Part shown: positions 17,468 through 28,412 of the stretch, piece after piece | Layout: every line of letters begins with the position of its first letter | Position numbering within the stretch: position 1 is the first letter of the stretch | Origin: Thermodesulfobacterium hydrogeniphilum | GTDB lineage: Bacteria > Desulfobacterota > Thermodesulfobacteria > Thermodesulfobacteriales > Thermodesulfobacteriaceae | DNA: 64,000 nucleotides | Reading direction: 5' to 3' | Assembly: GCF_000746255.1 (NCBI RefSeq) | Contig: NZ_JQKW01000007.1 | Span: 186,001-250,000, forward strand | The notes under the pieces: model-generated | What the model saw: only the letters and a program-made list of their open reading frames with translations | Database searches by the model: none | Told to the model about the DNA's origin: nothing | Made by a program: the position numbers and the translations under genes

Positions 17468-19678
17468 TTATCTGTAATATAGATTTTTACCTCCCATAGT
17501 AAGAAGAGCTGTAAAAAGTTTTTTTCTTAATTCTCTTCTATCCCAGATTCCCTGAATATGTCCTCTTTTTAAAGCATTTTCAGCACTATGATAATCCGGA
17601 GGAATATCCTGTCCTGTAGTTTCTCTTATCACTCTTGGACCCGCAAATCCGAGTCTTGTAGATTTAAGAGCAAATTGATAGGGTGCAGAACCTAAAAAAC
17701 TTGCTACAGGTCCTGCATAAGAATTATTATCATACACAACAATATATAACCCCCCAGCATCAACATAATCTCTAACAGCCATGGTGCATCTTGGCATTTG
17801 AACCACTCCCAGTGTTCCTTCATGGATTCTTATTCCACCTGTAGTATGAACCAAAGCTAAAAATGGACGGCGTGTAATTTTAGCAAGTTCTATAGCTCTT
17901 ATAAATTTTTCTCCTTCTGCCACTCCAACTGTTCCTTGTCTGAATTCTGCTAACAGCATTACTGCTATTAAAGATATACCTCCTATCTTAACTTCAAAAG
18001 ACAAAAGAGCAGATTTAAGACCTGTTTTTTTTCTGGCTATTTTTAATTTTTCAGCATAACCTTCGTATTCTAAAGGGTTACCTGAAGCAATATCATCATT
18101 AAAAAATTTTACACTACCTTTATCAAAGATATTATTTAAATACCATTTATATTCCAAAGGAAAATGATAACCACAATTAGGACAAACTCCACAAAATTCT
18201 CCGTAAAGATCAGGAACCCAAATATCAGGGCATCCATATTTTTCAGCCTGAGGACATGTTACAGTTTTATCCTCTAAAGCTAAAGGACTTACATAAGTAA
18301 ATATTTCTTCCTCCAAAATTTGTGTAGGAACTTTGGGAATTTTTTTACCTACTATTAAATTATAAACACTTTTTACAGGATCTGAAACAGGTTTTAAAAG
18401 TAAAGAAGATTCGCTTGTTAATTCATCTAAAAATTTCTTAAAACTTTTATGTCCTTGTTTTAAAATTTTATATTTAAATTCATTTTTAATTTTAAGCCCT
18501 ATATTATGCCCGAAACTAAAAACCTGTTTAAATATACTCTTGGGTTCAGTTATAGCCCATTGGGTCATTTTTCTATATTTTTTATATCTATTTTCTATCA
18601 AAATTTCAATTTCATCCTCATCCAAATCCCAGTTTACAAAGTACTTAAAATCTTCAGTATCTTGTTTTGCCATAGCGTATTTTCTTAAAAACTTCATACT
18701 TCTTGTTTGTAAAACCACTTCATCAGTAGCTCTGATCAACTCAATTTTTAACCTTTTAAAAAACTCATAATCTTTTTTTCTTGCTCCTAAAGGAGGTTCA
18801 GGGATAATTTTATCTATAGTACCAAATTTTAAATTATCCCTGGCTGTAAGTTTTAAAGCTTTGGCACATTTTTCAACTAATTCACGAGGAGGTCTACCTT
18901 CTTTTAATTTAGCTTCTATAGCAGCAGCTCCCTCAGGGCTGATAACAGAATAATAACCTTTTTCAGCCATTAATCTTATATCTGTGAGTCCTATAGCTTC
19001 TGCTCCACCTGAGCCACCTTCAGAAATAAAAGCTACAGTTGGAACTTTTAATTTAGCCATATAATAAAGATTTCTTGCTATTTGTTGAGCAGCACCAGGA
19101 TAATCTTCTATAGGATAGGCTCCAGGGGTAAAAATAAAAAAATGTATCGGAATTCCTTCAGTTTCAGCCATTTTCATATAACGAAGAGCCTTCTCATTAC
19201 CCCAGGGTTTTGCACTTCCACCCTGACGAAATTCCTCTCCATGCCCTTTTTCATGCCCTATAACCATTACCTGATGAAAATAAAGATCATGTCCTACTTT
19301 TCTCACAATCATTGCTTTGGCGCATACTATAGCAGGATCTATGTTTAGCTCTCCCTCTCCTCCTAATTCCATATAACTATCATAGACATTTTCTAAAATA
19401 TCTTGCAAAGTAAATCTCTGAGGATGTCTAGCTATTTTTACTATTTCATAAGGAGTAAGAGTTTTTTCTGCCTCATCTATGATATAGTTTAAATGAGCAC
19501 TTGTTTCTTTAACAAATTTTTCTATATAACTTTCTTCATAATTATAAAAGTTTTCATAAATTTCTGAAATACGCTCAATTAAAGAATCAATATTTAAAAA
19601 ATTTTCCCCCTTTATGTCTTTTATATAAATTGCTGTATCCAGAAGATTTTTTAAATTTTTATGTAAAGCTATCTTCAT
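17468..19678 (-). CDS. acetyl-CoA carboxylase carboxyltransferase, AccA-AccD fusion
   Basis: 736 residues. The N-terminal half (about 50-330) is AccA-like: IARHPQRFTLQDIL, HEKGHGEEFRQGGSAKPWG, FTPGAYP and SEGGSGGAEAIG (219-230). A linker of about 110 residues follows. The C-terminal half (about 470-736) is AccD-like, with a cysteine-rich zinc region C475, C483, C496, C499, C502 and acyl-CoA site motifs (TTGGIRIHEGT, FLGSAPYQFALKSTRLGFAGPRV). Together they form the carboxyltransferase that moves CO2 from carboxybiotin to acetyl-CoA for malonyl-CoA synthesis. In E. coli the two subunits are separate genes; from memory, such fusions occur in sulfate-reducing bacteria. It lies 9 bases from accC. 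Confidence 0.88.
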   Translation of the reverse strand: MKIALHKNLKNLLDTAIYIKDIKGENFLNIDSLIERISEIYENFYNYEESYIEKFVKETSAHLNYIIDEAEKTLTPYEIVKIARHPQRFTLQDILENVYDSYMELGGEGELNIDPAIVCAKAMIVRKVGHDLYFHQVMVIGHEKGHGEEFRQGGSAKPWGNEKALRYMKMAETEGIPIHFFIFTPGAYPIEDYPGAAQQIARNLYYMAKLKVPTVAFISEGGSGGAEAIGLTDIRLMAEKGYYSVISPEGAAAIEAKLKEGRPPRELVEKCAKALKLTARDNLKFGTIDKIIPEPPLGARKKDYEFFKRLKIELIRATDEVVLQTRSMKFLRKYAMAKQDTEDFKYFVNWDLDEDEIEILIENRYKKYRKMTQWAITEPKSIFKQVFSFGHNIGLKIKNEFKYKILKQGHKSFKKFLDELTSESSLLLKPVSDPVKSVYNLIVGKKIPKVPTQILEEEIFTYVSPLALEDKTVTCPQAEKYGCPDIWVPDLYGEFCGVCPNCGYHFPLEYKWYLNNIFDKGSVKFFNDDIASGNPLEYEGYAEKLKIARKKTGLKSALLSFEVKIGGISLIAVMLLAEFRQGTVGVAEGEKFIRAIELAKITRRPFLALVHTTGGIRIHEGTLGVVQMPRCTMAVRDYVDAGGLYIVVYDNNSYAGPVASFLGSAPYQFALKSTRLGFAGPRVIRETTGQDIPPDYHSAENALKRGHIQGIWDRRELRKKLFTALLTMGGKNLYYR

Positions 19679-19687
19679 AAAAATCCT

Positions 19688-21079
19688 TTAGCCCTCTACG
19701 AATTTATAAAGATTATAAGTTTGTTCTTTTAAAAACTCTATATTAGTCTTTAATTTCTCACCTTGAAGATTTTCTCCTTCTATAATAATATCATTTAAAA
19801 ATTCTAAACCTCTTTTTTTTGCTTCATTAAAAGTCTTTCCATAAACTATAGCTAAGGCTAAATTAGGATCAAACTGGGTAGGAATATTATAAGGTTTATC
19901 CTGAGGAACATGGGTTCTCATTGTTAACCATGGTTTAGGAGTCCATTTAAATTTATTAATAGTTCCGCTTAAAGGAATAAATCCTCTTTTAGTATCTTCT
20001 GCTATAAGACGATATTCTATACTTGTTCCCTTGAAAGTAATATTTTCTTGAGAATAACCTAATTTATCCCCAAAGGCAATTCTTATTTGTTCTTTTATCA
20101 GATTAACCTGTTTATCCTTAATAAAAGATATTTTGGCAGAAATTTCGTTTTCAACCTGAATACGTGTATTAATTTCCATGAGATAAAATTTCCCTTCTGG
20201 TGTAACCAGCCATTCCCAAGTTCCTACACTATCATAATTAAAGTGTTTAGCCAATTTTAATGAATATTCAATAATAGCTTTTTCTATTTCTTCAGGATTA
20301 AAATTACATTTTTCTTCATAATTAAATCCTGGTGCTACTTCTATTCTTTTTTGTTTAAAAGGGCTTTGAATTGTGCAATTTCTTGTTCCAAAATGGACAA
20401 ATTCTCCATGTTTGCTTCCCAATATTTGAACTTCTATATGTTGGAAAACAGGTATTTTAGCTTCAATAATAATTCCTTCATCTCCAAAAAGTCTTTTAGC
20501 ATAAGCTCTGACTTTTCTAAAAATAGGGCGAAGTTCTTCTAAGTTTTTAACTTCTTCAATTCCCATTCCACCACCACCAGCTACTGCTTTTACAAGAAGT
20601 GAAGGGTTATTAAAACCTTCAGAAGAAAGAAAATCTAAGAGTTCCTCAGCTCTAAACTCTGCCTCTATTTCATTATAAATAGGCTCGGTTGTTCCGGGGA
20701 TAACAGGAATATTAAGTTCTTTAGCAAGTTTTTTCATAAAAAGTTTATTTCCTAAATCTCTTATAGCCTCCCAGGAAGGCCCTATAAAAATAAGAGGTCT
20801 TTGTCTTTTTACTACTCTTCTGGCAAACCTGAAATTTTCTGCTAAAAATCCATAGCCTGGATGAATAGCAGTGCATTTAGTTTCATCAGCTACTGCTAAA
20901 ATATCATTCATATCTCTATAATCACAGATTCTATATTTCTTATCTGCCAGTCTTACATGAAGGGATTCTTCATCTTCTTTGGTATAAAGAGCTACATAAT
21001 CTATCCCTAATTCTTTACATGCTTCCATTATTCTTAAAGCAATTTCCCCCCGATTAGCTATAAGAACTTTTTCTTTCAT
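19688..21079 (-). CDS. accC: biotin carboxylase subunit of acetyl-CoA carboxylase, divergent
   Basis: 463 residues, normal AccC length. N-terminal KVLIANRGEIALRIMEACKE and HPGYGFLAEN are canonical. The glycine-rich ATP loop is AVAGGGGMGI (Arg replaced by Met). The bicarbonate/biotin region reads NCTIQSPFKQKRIEVAP where E. coli has CSVQRRHQKVVEEAP. TRIQVE is retained, followed by NEIS in place of HPVT. Metal ligand EINTR is present. The core catalytic Lys, Arg and Glu residues therefore appear kept while surrounding motifs have changed. It carboxylates biotin with ATP and bicarbonate. It follows purA by 7 bases and precedes the AccA-AccD fusion in the same operon. Confidence 0.88.
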   Translation of the reverse strand: MKEKVLIANRGEIALRIMEACKELGIDYVALYTKEDEESLHVRLADKKYRICDYRDMNDILAVADETKCTAIHPGYGFLAENFRFARRVVKRQRPLIFIGPSWEAIRDLGNKLFMKKLAKELNIPVIPGTTEPIYNEIEAEFRAEELLDFLSSEGFNNPSLLVKAVAGGGGMGIEEVKNLEELRPIFRKVRAYAKRLFGDEGIIIEAKIPVFQHIEVQILGSKHGEFVHFGTRNCTIQSPFKQKRIEVAPGFNYEEKCNFNPEEIEKAIIEYSLKLAKHFNYDSVGTWEWLVTPEGKFYLMEINTRIQVENEISAKISFIKDKQVNLIKEQIRIAFGDKLGYSQENITFKGTSIEYRLIAEDTKRGFIPLSGTINKFKWTPKPWLTMRTHVPQDKPYNIPTQFDPNLALAIVYGKTFNEAKKRGLEFLNDIIIEGENLQGEKLKTNIEFLKEQTYNLYKFVEG

Positions 21080-21086
21080 AAAAAAA

Positions 21087-22439
<1,353 letters not shown>

Positions 22440-22463
22440 AATATTTTAACGTAGTATTTTCAA

Positions 22464-24056
22464 ATGATTATGAATAAAAATAAAACTGTCCCTCAATCTT
22501 GGTTGATTTTATTTTTTCTTACTGCTTTTTTACTTGTTTTTATTAACTTAGGTATAAGACCTTTCTTTGGTGTAGAAGGACGCTGGGCTGAAGCAGTAAG
22601 AGAAATGATATTAAGAAAGGATTGGTTTGTGCCTACCATCAATTTTGAACCACATCTTACCAAACCTCTTGTTCCTTTCTGGCTAATTAAACTTTCAGCT
22701 TTAATATTCCAAAAAATTAATGAAGGAATAGTAAGATTTCCAGGTGCTTTATGTGGTTTTTTTTCTGTATTTCTTTTTTATTTTCTCAGTAAAAGATTTT
22801 TTAAATATCCCTATGACTTGATCTCTACAGGTTTGTTTTTTACTTCTTGGGGATTTTTAGAATTTTCCAGATTAGCTCAATCAGAAATTTTTCAATTATT
22901 TGGTATTATCTGGGCTTTAACAGCTTATATCTATTACAGAGAAAAAATAAGTTTTACAGGGTATTTTCTTTTTTGGCTTGGTATAGTATGGGGAGCTTTA
23001 TCTAAAGGGCATACTGCCTTTGCGGTAATGCTTCCTGCTTTTTTTATAGAAATTGTTTTAAATAAAAGATTTTATCATTTAAACTGGAAAAATCTTTTAG
23101 CTTTTTTAATAGCTTTTACCTTATACATTTTTCCTTTTTTAAAAACTGTTTCAGAAATACATAGCGACTTACCTTTTTACCTTTTATTTAAAGAAAATTT
23201 AAAACAAGCTATTAACCCTTATGATAATCTTAGACCTTTTTATATCTATTTATACTATTGGCCTATCTGGATAGCTCCTTGGAGTTTATTTTTAATCGGA
23301 GCAATTTATTATAGTCTGCGTTATTTTAAAAATTTAAACACCGATGAGAAATTTATTTTTCTATCTAATTTAGCTATTTTTATTATTTTTACTTTAGCAA
23401 AAGCAAGAAGAGGTTATTATATCTTACCGATTTTACCTTATACTATTTTGTTAGTGGTTTATTATTTACAAAATCTTTCTTCTCAGATTTTAAAAAAATT
23501 ATATTTCAAATTAAGTTATATTTTCCCAATTATTTTAATTTTATGTCCTTTGATACTTTTAAAATTAAAACTTGCTTCCTCTTTACCAGGTATTTTAATT
23601 TATCTTCCTCCTTTTTTAGGAGTTTTTAGCTTTTTATTAATTCTTTTATTAAAAAATGAAAAAGTTTTTTTTAGATTGATTTTACAGGTGGCCTTAATAG
23701 AACTTATCTTTTTTGGTTTTGTTCAACCCTATTTTTCTTCTGCTTCTGAAAAAGAAACAGGAAATTTTATAGCAAAAATTAAAAAACAAAATCCTGATTA
23801 TAAAATATGCTCCTATTCTCCCTTTGGTAAACCGGTAGCTAATGTTTATTTTTATGCAGGACTAAATAAAAGGATTCCAGATTATAAAATTTTAGAAGAA
23901 GCTTTAAGTAATTGTGGGGTTCTCATAGTAAGAAAAAAATTGGATTCAAAATTAAAAAGTATTGTTTCTAAACAGAATTTGAAGGTGTATTCTTTTAAAG
24001 CCAAAAAGGATAAATCTAAAAGTTATTATATAATTCTTTTAAGCAAGTCTTTTTAA
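22464..24056 (+). CDS. GT39/ArnT-like integral membrane glycosyltransferase
   Basis: 530 residues, polytopic with roughly eleven hydrophobic helices. The first loop holds the acidic signature FFGVEGRWAEAVREMI (E38, R40, E43, RE), equivalent to the DE.r.aE.aREM motif of the PMT/ArnT family. Other typical segments are LTKPLVPFWLIKL, RFPGALCGFFSVFLFY, WGALSKGHTAF and KARRGYYILPILPY. These enzymes transfer sugars from polyprenyl-phosphate donors to lipid A, lipids or proteins at the periplasmic face. The acceptor is unknown; LPS genes elsewhere in the window make lipid A modification plausible. Starts ATG 22464 or 22470 differ by two residues, with no clear ribosome-binding site. Confidence 0.85.
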   Translation: MIMNKNKTVPQSWLILFFLTAFLLVFINLGIRPFFGVEGRWAEAVREMILRKDWFVPTINFEPHLTKPLVPFWLIKLSALIFQKINEGIVRFPGALCGFFSVFLFYFLSKRFFKYPYDLISTGLFFTSWGFLEFSRLAQSEIFQLFGIIWALTAYIYYREKISFTGYFLFWLGIVWGALSKGHTAFAVMLPAFFIEIVLNKRFYHLNWKNLLAFLIAFTLYIFPFLKTVSEIHSDLPFYLLFKENLKQAINPYDNLRPFYIYLYYWPIWIAPWSLFLIGAIYYSLRYFKNLNTDEKFIFLSNLAIFIIFTLAKARRGYYILPILPYTILLVVYYLQNLSSQILKKLYFKLSYIFPIILILCPLILLKLKLASSLPGILIYLPPFLGVFSFLLILLLKNEKVFFRLILQVALIELIFFGFVQPYFSSASEKETGNFIAKIKKQNPDYKICSYSPFGKPVANVYFYAGLNKRIPDYKILEEALSNCGVLIVRKKLDSKLKSIVSKQNLKVYSFKAKKDKSKSYYIILLSKSF

Positions 24057-25001
24057 TTTAGCTACAAAAAAGCCTACTGCTTGAATTTCGTGGGTATAAA
24101 ATCTTTTTGTAAATTTTAAAGAAGGATGATAAGGCTTTTCTTCCCATTCAGTAAGCCCTTCATGATAGGGAAGCGGGGATTCCCAATCCAAAATTTCAGC
24201 CTGTCTTTTTCTTAAAAGATAATCTACTACTTCTTCATTTTCCTTAGGATTTATAGTACAGGTGCTATAGACGATAATTCCTCCGGGTTGCACTAAATCA
24301 AAAGCTCTTACTAATAACCCTTTTTGAATAGAAGGAAGATTAGCTCTTCCTGTGCCTTTTTGATAAAGAATTTCACCCTCTAAACCTATCCTATATCTTC
24401 CTTCTCCAGAACAAGGAGCATCTACTAAAATTTTATTAAAAGGGATACCAAAGGGAAATTGTTCTCCTCTATAACGTGTGGTAATAGCACAGGTTATTCC
24501 AAGTCTTTTTATATTAGAAACTAAGGCAGTAAGACGGTCTATTCTTTTATCATTAGAAACAATAACAGCTTGATCATTGGTAACCATTGCCATAAGACCT
24601 GTTTTTCCACCAGGAGCAGCACACATATCTAAAATCAAATCTCCTGGTTGAGGATCTAAAGCAATTACTGGGAGACTGCTTGCTAATGTCATGGAATGAA
24701 TTAAACCCAAACTATACTCCTCTAAATTTCCTAAGGAGATTTCTTCATTATTTAAAACTCTGTAAAAATAAGGAACTTCTTTTACTTCTTCAAAATTAGC
24801 TCCTTTAGCTTTTAAAATGTTTAAAAGATTTTTTATTTCTTCAGGATGAGAAATTTTTAAAGTGTTAATTCTAAAATATTGAGGCATGGGAGTTTTTAAA
24901 TATTCTAAAAAAGTCTCATAATTTGGAATTAATTGAGAGTATCTACCAAAGTATTCTTTATAATGAAAAACAGGATATTTTTCTCTTTTACGTTTTGCCA
25001 T
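24039..25001 (-). CDS. RsmB/RsmF-family RNA cytosine-C5 methyltransferase
   Basis: 320 residues. An N-terminal RNA-binding region (about 1-105, FRINTLKI) is followed by the SAM-dependent domain: DMCAAPGGKT (about 124-133), VDAPCSGEGR with the motif IV Cys, and YSTCTINPKENEEVV with the catalytic Cys. It methylates cytosines in rRNA or tRNA; the exact site cannot be told. The protein stops directly after the last catalytic-domain strand (GFFVAKLKRL) and lacks the C-terminal PUA-like tail found in RsmF/NSUN6-type members. It overlaps the convergent glycosyltransferase by 18 bases and the upstream HAD gene by 14. Confidence 0.9.
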   Translation of the reverse strand: MAKRKREKYPVFHYKEYFGRYSQLIPNYETFLEYLKTPMPQYFRINTLKISHPEEIKNLLNILKAKGANFEEVKEVPYFYRVLNNEEISLGNLEEYSLGLIHSMTLASSLPVIALDPQPGDLILDMCAAPGGKTGLMAMVTNDQAVIVSNDKRIDRLTALVSNIKRLGITCAITTRYRGEQFPFGIPFNKILVDAPCSGEGRYRIGLEGEILYQKGTGRANLPSIQKGLLVRAFDLVQPGGIIVYSTCTINPKENEEVVDYLLRKRQAEILDWESPLPYHEGLTEWEEKPYHPSLKFTKRFYTHEIQAVGFFVAKLKRLA

Positions 25002-25641
25002 TTACCAAAATATCCTTTAATTCCTGATGATTTTTGACTATGAGATCAGCTAAGGATAGGTGTTTTTCTGGTAAAGTTGTGGTAATACCTATGCAAAAAA
25101 GTTTAGCATTTTTAGCAGAGATAATTCCAGCAGGAGAATTTTCTACTACCGCAGAGAGATCCTTAGAAGCTTTTAAAGCTTTCAAAGCCTTTAAATAAGG
25201 ATCTGGATGAGGTTTGCGTTTTTCTATTTGATCTCCTGTGATTATAATAGAAAAATAAGATTTTAAACTTTTAGGAAAAACCTCTTCAAAAATTTCGCTA
25301 TGAGAGCTTGTAACCAAAGCAAGCTTTTTATCAGCTTTTTTAAGGTTTTCTAATAAATCCGGAACCTCTGGAAAAGGTTTAACTAATTTAGCATATTTAG
25401 TTTTAAAAATAGTCTTTTGAAGTTTAAATAAATTTTCAAAAAATTCACGAGTAGGGTTAATTCCTTTTTGTAAAAAAAGATTCTTGGCAGAATCAAGTTC
25501 TATAGCTCCTTCATGTAAATATATATCTTCCTCATTGAATTCAAGACCATACTGAGAAAAAGCCTCTAACCAGGCTTTGGCATGATAGGGCATACTGTCC
25601 AATAAAGTTCCATCAAGATCAAAGAAGATATATCTTCTCAT
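24988..25641 (-). CDS. HAD-superfamily hydrolase, beta-phosphoglucomutase-like
   Basis: 217 residues with haloacid-dehalogenase motifs: FFDLDGTLLDSMPYH (7-21, nucleophile Asp), LVTSS (motif II), GDQIEKRKPHPDPYLKAL (motif III Lys) and VVENSPAGIISAKNA (motif IV acidic pair partly changed to EN). A helical cap sits between motifs I and II. Members act on sugar phosphates or phosphoglycolate; the substrate is not clear here. It overlaps yggU-like by 4 bases and the methyltransferase by 14, so it is part of the phoH operon. Confidence 0.85.
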   Translation of the reverse strand: MRRYIFFDLDGTLLDSMPYHAKAWLEAFSQYGLEFNEEDIYLHEGAIELDSAKNLFLQKGINPTREFFENLFKLQKTIFKTKYAKLVKPFPEVPDLLENLKKADKKLALVTSSHSEIFEEVFPKSLKSYFSIIITGDQIEKRKPHPDPYLKALKALKASKDLSAVVENSPAGIISAKNAKLFCIGITTTLPEKHLSLADLIVKNHQELKDILVNGKT

Positions 25642-25916
25642 TTTTCTCCTTTTAAGAAAGTTTTTATCTTTTCAGAAAAATTTTTTTCCGAAAGTTCTTC
25701 AATCTTAAGAATTTTATTTTTAGATGTCTTTCCTCTAACAATTTTAATTTCATTTTTAGAAACTTTTAAGATTTTACTTAGAAATTTACATAAACTTTCA
25801 TTGGCCTTATTATTTTCAGGTTTGGCTTTTAAAGAAACTTCTAAGAAATTAGGTTCTTTAAAAACAATAATCTTATCTTTTCGAGCTCCAGGCTTGACCT
25901 TTATTTCTAAAATCAT
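25638..25916 (-). CDS. DUF167/YggU family protein
   Basis: 92 residues matching the YggU family: LEIKVKPGARKDKI (3-16), VSLKAKPENNKANESLCKFLSKIL (27-50), and IVRGKTSKNKILKI. Function in the family is unknown, though yggU often follows yggT, as it does here. It overlaps the HAD gene by 4 bases and starts 3 bases after yggT. Confidence 0.92.
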   Translation of the reverse strand: MILEIKVKPGARKDKIIVFKEPNFLEVSLKAKPENNKANESLCKFLSKILKVSKNEIKIVRGKTSKNKILKIEELSEKNFSEKIKTFLKGEK

Positions 25917-25919
25917 TTT

Positions 25920-26222
25920 TTAAAGTGGAAAGGCATATTTATAGATAAATAATTTAATAAGAAAATAGTGTATCATGTTTTTAATAAAATAAATTGCAAA
26001 GATTACCAAAATTGGACTTAAATCTAAACCATAAATAGGAGGAATTATCTTTCTTGCAGGAGCTAAAACAGGTTCAGTAATTCTGTATAAAAACCTAACA
26101 GCTGGGTGAAAAGGATAGGGCATTATCCAAGAGATTATACATCTTGCAATAATAACCCATATATAAAGGGTTAAAAGTAAGTCTATCACCTGGAGTAAAC
26201 TTCCTATAAATACATCTAACAA
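25920..26222 (-). CDS. YggT family membrane protein
   Basis: 100 residues with two hydrophobic helices (about 5-30 and 67-90), joined by the conserved segment IISWIMPYPFHPAVRFLYRITEPVLAPARKIIPP. YggT/YlmG proteins are linked with envelope organisation and osmotic or division functions, without a defined biochemical role. It lies 3 bases after phoH and 3 before the YggU-like gene. Confidence 0.93.
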   Translation of the reverse strand: MLDVFIGSLLQVIDLLLTLYIWVIIARCIISWIMPYPFHPAVRFLYRITEPVLAPARKIIPPIYGLDLSPILVIFAIYFIKNMIHYFLIKLFIYKYAFPL

Positions 26223-26225
26223 AGT

Positions 26226-27224
26226 TTAATCCTCCTCCTTTTTGTTTTGTTTTTCTTTTCTTTCATAAGCCTCTATTATTTTTTGAACAATAGGATGTCT
26301 TACCACATCTTTTTTTGTAAAATATACAAAGCTGATTCCATTTATACCTTCTAATATCTCTATTGCTTCTACTAATCCAGATTTTTTAACATCAGGAAGA
26401 TCTATCTGGGTAATATCTCCAGTTATTACAGCTTTGGAATTTTGTCCTAAACGTGTAAGGAACATTTTCATCTGCTCAGAGGTGGTGTTTTGAGCTTCAT
26501 CTAAAATAATAAAGGCTTCGTTAAGAGTTCTTCCTCTCATAAAAGCAAGAGGAGCTATTTCTATAACACCCTTTTGAAAAAGTCTTACCACTTTATCAAA
26601 AGAAAGCATGTCATAAAGAGCATCATACAGGGGTCTTAAATAGGGATTGACTTTTTCTGTAATATCCCCAGGTAAAAAACCAAGCTTTTCGCCAGCTTCT
26701 ACTGCAGGTCTTACCAAGATAATTCTATTTACTTCCCCTTTCATAAGATAAGAAACAGCCATAGCGACTGCAAGATAGGTTTTTCCTGTTCCAGCAGGGC
26801 CTATTCCAAAAACTACTTCAGATCTTCTTATAGCTTCAATATACTTTTTCTGTGTTACACCCTTAGGGCTGATAATTTTTCTACCAGAAGTTACAAAAAT
26901 GGTATCCAAAAAAATATCTTTTAAATTAGCCTTGGGATTTTCCAAAATTATACGAGAAGCATATTCTACATCCGCAGGATAAATATTATAACCGGATTTT
27001 ATAAGTCCGTATAATTCTTCTATAGCTTTTTCTGCCAGCTCTGAATCAAGAGGTTCTCCTGTAATAAAAACATGATTTCCCTTTAAAGTTAGATGGACCC
27101 TGAAAAAGTTTTCCAAAATTTTAAAATGATGCCCTCTTTCTCCATAAAGGGTACGCAGAACAGGATATTCTTCAAAAACCAATTCTTTTGTAATTACCTC
27201 ATCTTTTAAATTTTGTACCTGCAT
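26226..27224 (-). CDS. phoH: PhoH-like ATPase
   Basis: 332 residues. A KH-like N-terminal region is followed by a P-loop ATPase: GIGPAGTGKTYLAVAMAV (Walker A, about 140-157), FLPGDITEKVNPYLRPLYDAL, AFIILDEAQNTTSEQMKMFLTRLG (Walker B) and ITGDITQIDLP. PhoH (YbeZ) proteins are linked to ribosome and RNA maintenance, usually beside ybeY; no ybeY is seen here. The start ATG has no close Shine-Dalgarno motif; a GGGGTGAT lies about 18 bases upstream. It is first in a phoH-yggT-yggU-HAD-methyltransferase unit with a good upstream promoter. Confidence 0.94.
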   Translation of the reverse strand: MQVQNLKDEVITKELVFEEYPVLRTLYGERGHHFKILENFFRVHLTLKGNHVFITGEPLDSELAEKAIEELYGLIKSGYNIYPADVEYASRIILENPKANLKDIFLDTIFVTSGRKIISPKGVTQKKYIEAIRRSEVVFGIGPAGTGKTYLAVAMAVSYLMKGEVNRIILVRPAVEAGEKLGFLPGDITEKVNPYLRPLYDALYDMLSFDKVVRLFQKGVIEIAPLAFMRGRTLNEAFIILDEAQNTTSEQMKMFLTRLGQNSKAVITGDITQIDLPDVKKSGLVEAIEILEGINGISFVYFTKKDVVRHPIVQKIIEAYERKEKQNKKEED

Positions 27225-27268
27225 ACTGGTTATACTATCACCCCTTTTTAAATTTTTTAGTTACTTAA

Positions 27269-27296
27269 ATAATAGATAAACTTAAAAGATTTTCAA
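27269..27296 (-). promoter_or_regulatory. putative sigma-70 promoter of the phoH operon
   Basis: Minus strand TTGAAA (27291-27296) and TATTAT (27269-27274) with a 16-base spacer, inside the 83-base gap after hisC. Confidence 0.55.
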
Positions 27297-27307
27297 GAGT
27301 AAATCTT

Positions 27308-28399
27308 TTAGCCATTTAAAATATTTTTAATATTTTCAATTAAAATCTCATTTTCCTCTGGAAGCCCTATAGAAATTCTTAAACATGTGGAAAAACCATA
27401 AGCTTTTAAAGGACGAATTAAAATTCCTTTTTTTAATAATTTTTGATATAGTTTATCAGCTTTTTCTCCAAAATCAACCATTATAAAATTAGCCTGAGAA
27501 GGAAAAACTTTAAAACCAAGTTTAGTAAGTTCATTGGTCAAGTATTTTCTGCCTTCTTTAACAATTTTTATGCTTTTTTCAAAATATTCTTTATCTTCCA
27601 AAACAGCTAATCCAGCTTTATATGCAAAAAGGTTTATATTAAAAGGCTGTCTTACAGAATCAAGCACCTTAGCAAGTTCTAAAAAGGTTATACCGTAACC
27701 TAATCTTAATCCCGCTAAACCATAGGCTTTAGAAAAAGTTCTAAGTATGATAACTTTATAACCCTTTTTTAAAAACTCTATCCCCAAAGGGATAAAATCT
27801 TTATCTATAAATTCTCCATAAGCTTCATCTATAATTAATAAAATTTCCTCTGGTAAACTATTAATAAAACTTTCCCATTCTTTCCTGTTTAAGACACTTC
27901 CTGTAGGATTATGGGGGTGATCTAAAAAAATCAATTTTGTTTTTTCTGTAATATTTTCAAGAAATCCTGGAAGGTTATGTTTTAAATCTGAATTTAAAGA
28001 AATCTTCTTTACCCTTGCTCCATAGATTTCTGCAAATTTTTCATACATAAGAAAACTTGGATTACTTATGAGAATTTCATCTCCTGGTTCTATTAAAGCT
28101 TTAAAAATAAATTCCATTACCTCATCAGATCCATTTCCTAAAACAACCTGTTCAGGGGAAACTTCCCATTTTTTAGCCAAAGCTTTTTTCAATTCTATAT
28201 AACTTGCCTCAGGATAATGATTAACCTCAGAAAGATAGGTTTTTAAAACCTCTATCACCTTAGGAGAAGGACCTAAAGGATTTTCATTGGAATTAAATTT
28301 ATAAATAGCACCTGCAATTCCCAGCTCTCTCCTAATCTCATCTATGGTTTTCCCAGGAGGATAAGGAGTAAGATTTTTCAAATAAGATTTTATTTTCAT
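27308..28399 (-). CDS. hisC: histidinol-phosphate aminotransferase
   Basis: PLP-dependent aminotransferase of histidine synthesis, 363 residues, class I/II fold. Visible are FNSNENPLGPSP (34-45), VLGNGSDEVMEFI, LDHPHNPTGSVL, IIDEAYGEFID and the PLP lysine in RTFSKAYGLAGLRLGYGI. The C-terminal GFSTCLRISIGLPEENEILI fits HisC. It lies 13 bases after the sufB-like gene and shares its direction. No other his gene is in the window, so it may also act in aromatic amino-acid transamination. Confidence 0.93.
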   Translation of the reverse strand: MKIKSYLKNLTPYPPGKTIDEIRRELGIAGAIYKFNSNENPLGPSPKVIEVLKTYLSEVNHYPEASYIELKKALAKKWEVSPEQVVLGNGSDEVMEFIFKALIEPGDEILISNPSFLMYEKFAEIYGARVKKISLNSDLKHNLPGFLENITEKTKLIFLDHPHNPTGSVLNRKEWESFINSLPEEILLIIDEAYGEFIDKDFIPLGIEFLKKGYKVIILRTFSKAYGLAGLRLGYGITFLELAKVLDSVRQPFNINLFAYKAGLAVLEDKEYFEKSIKIVKEGRKYLTNELTKLGFKVFPSQANFIMVDFGEKADKLYQKLLKKGILIRPLKAYGFSTCLRISIGLPEENEILIENIKNILNG

Positions 28400-28412
28400 T
28401 TAAACTCCTTTT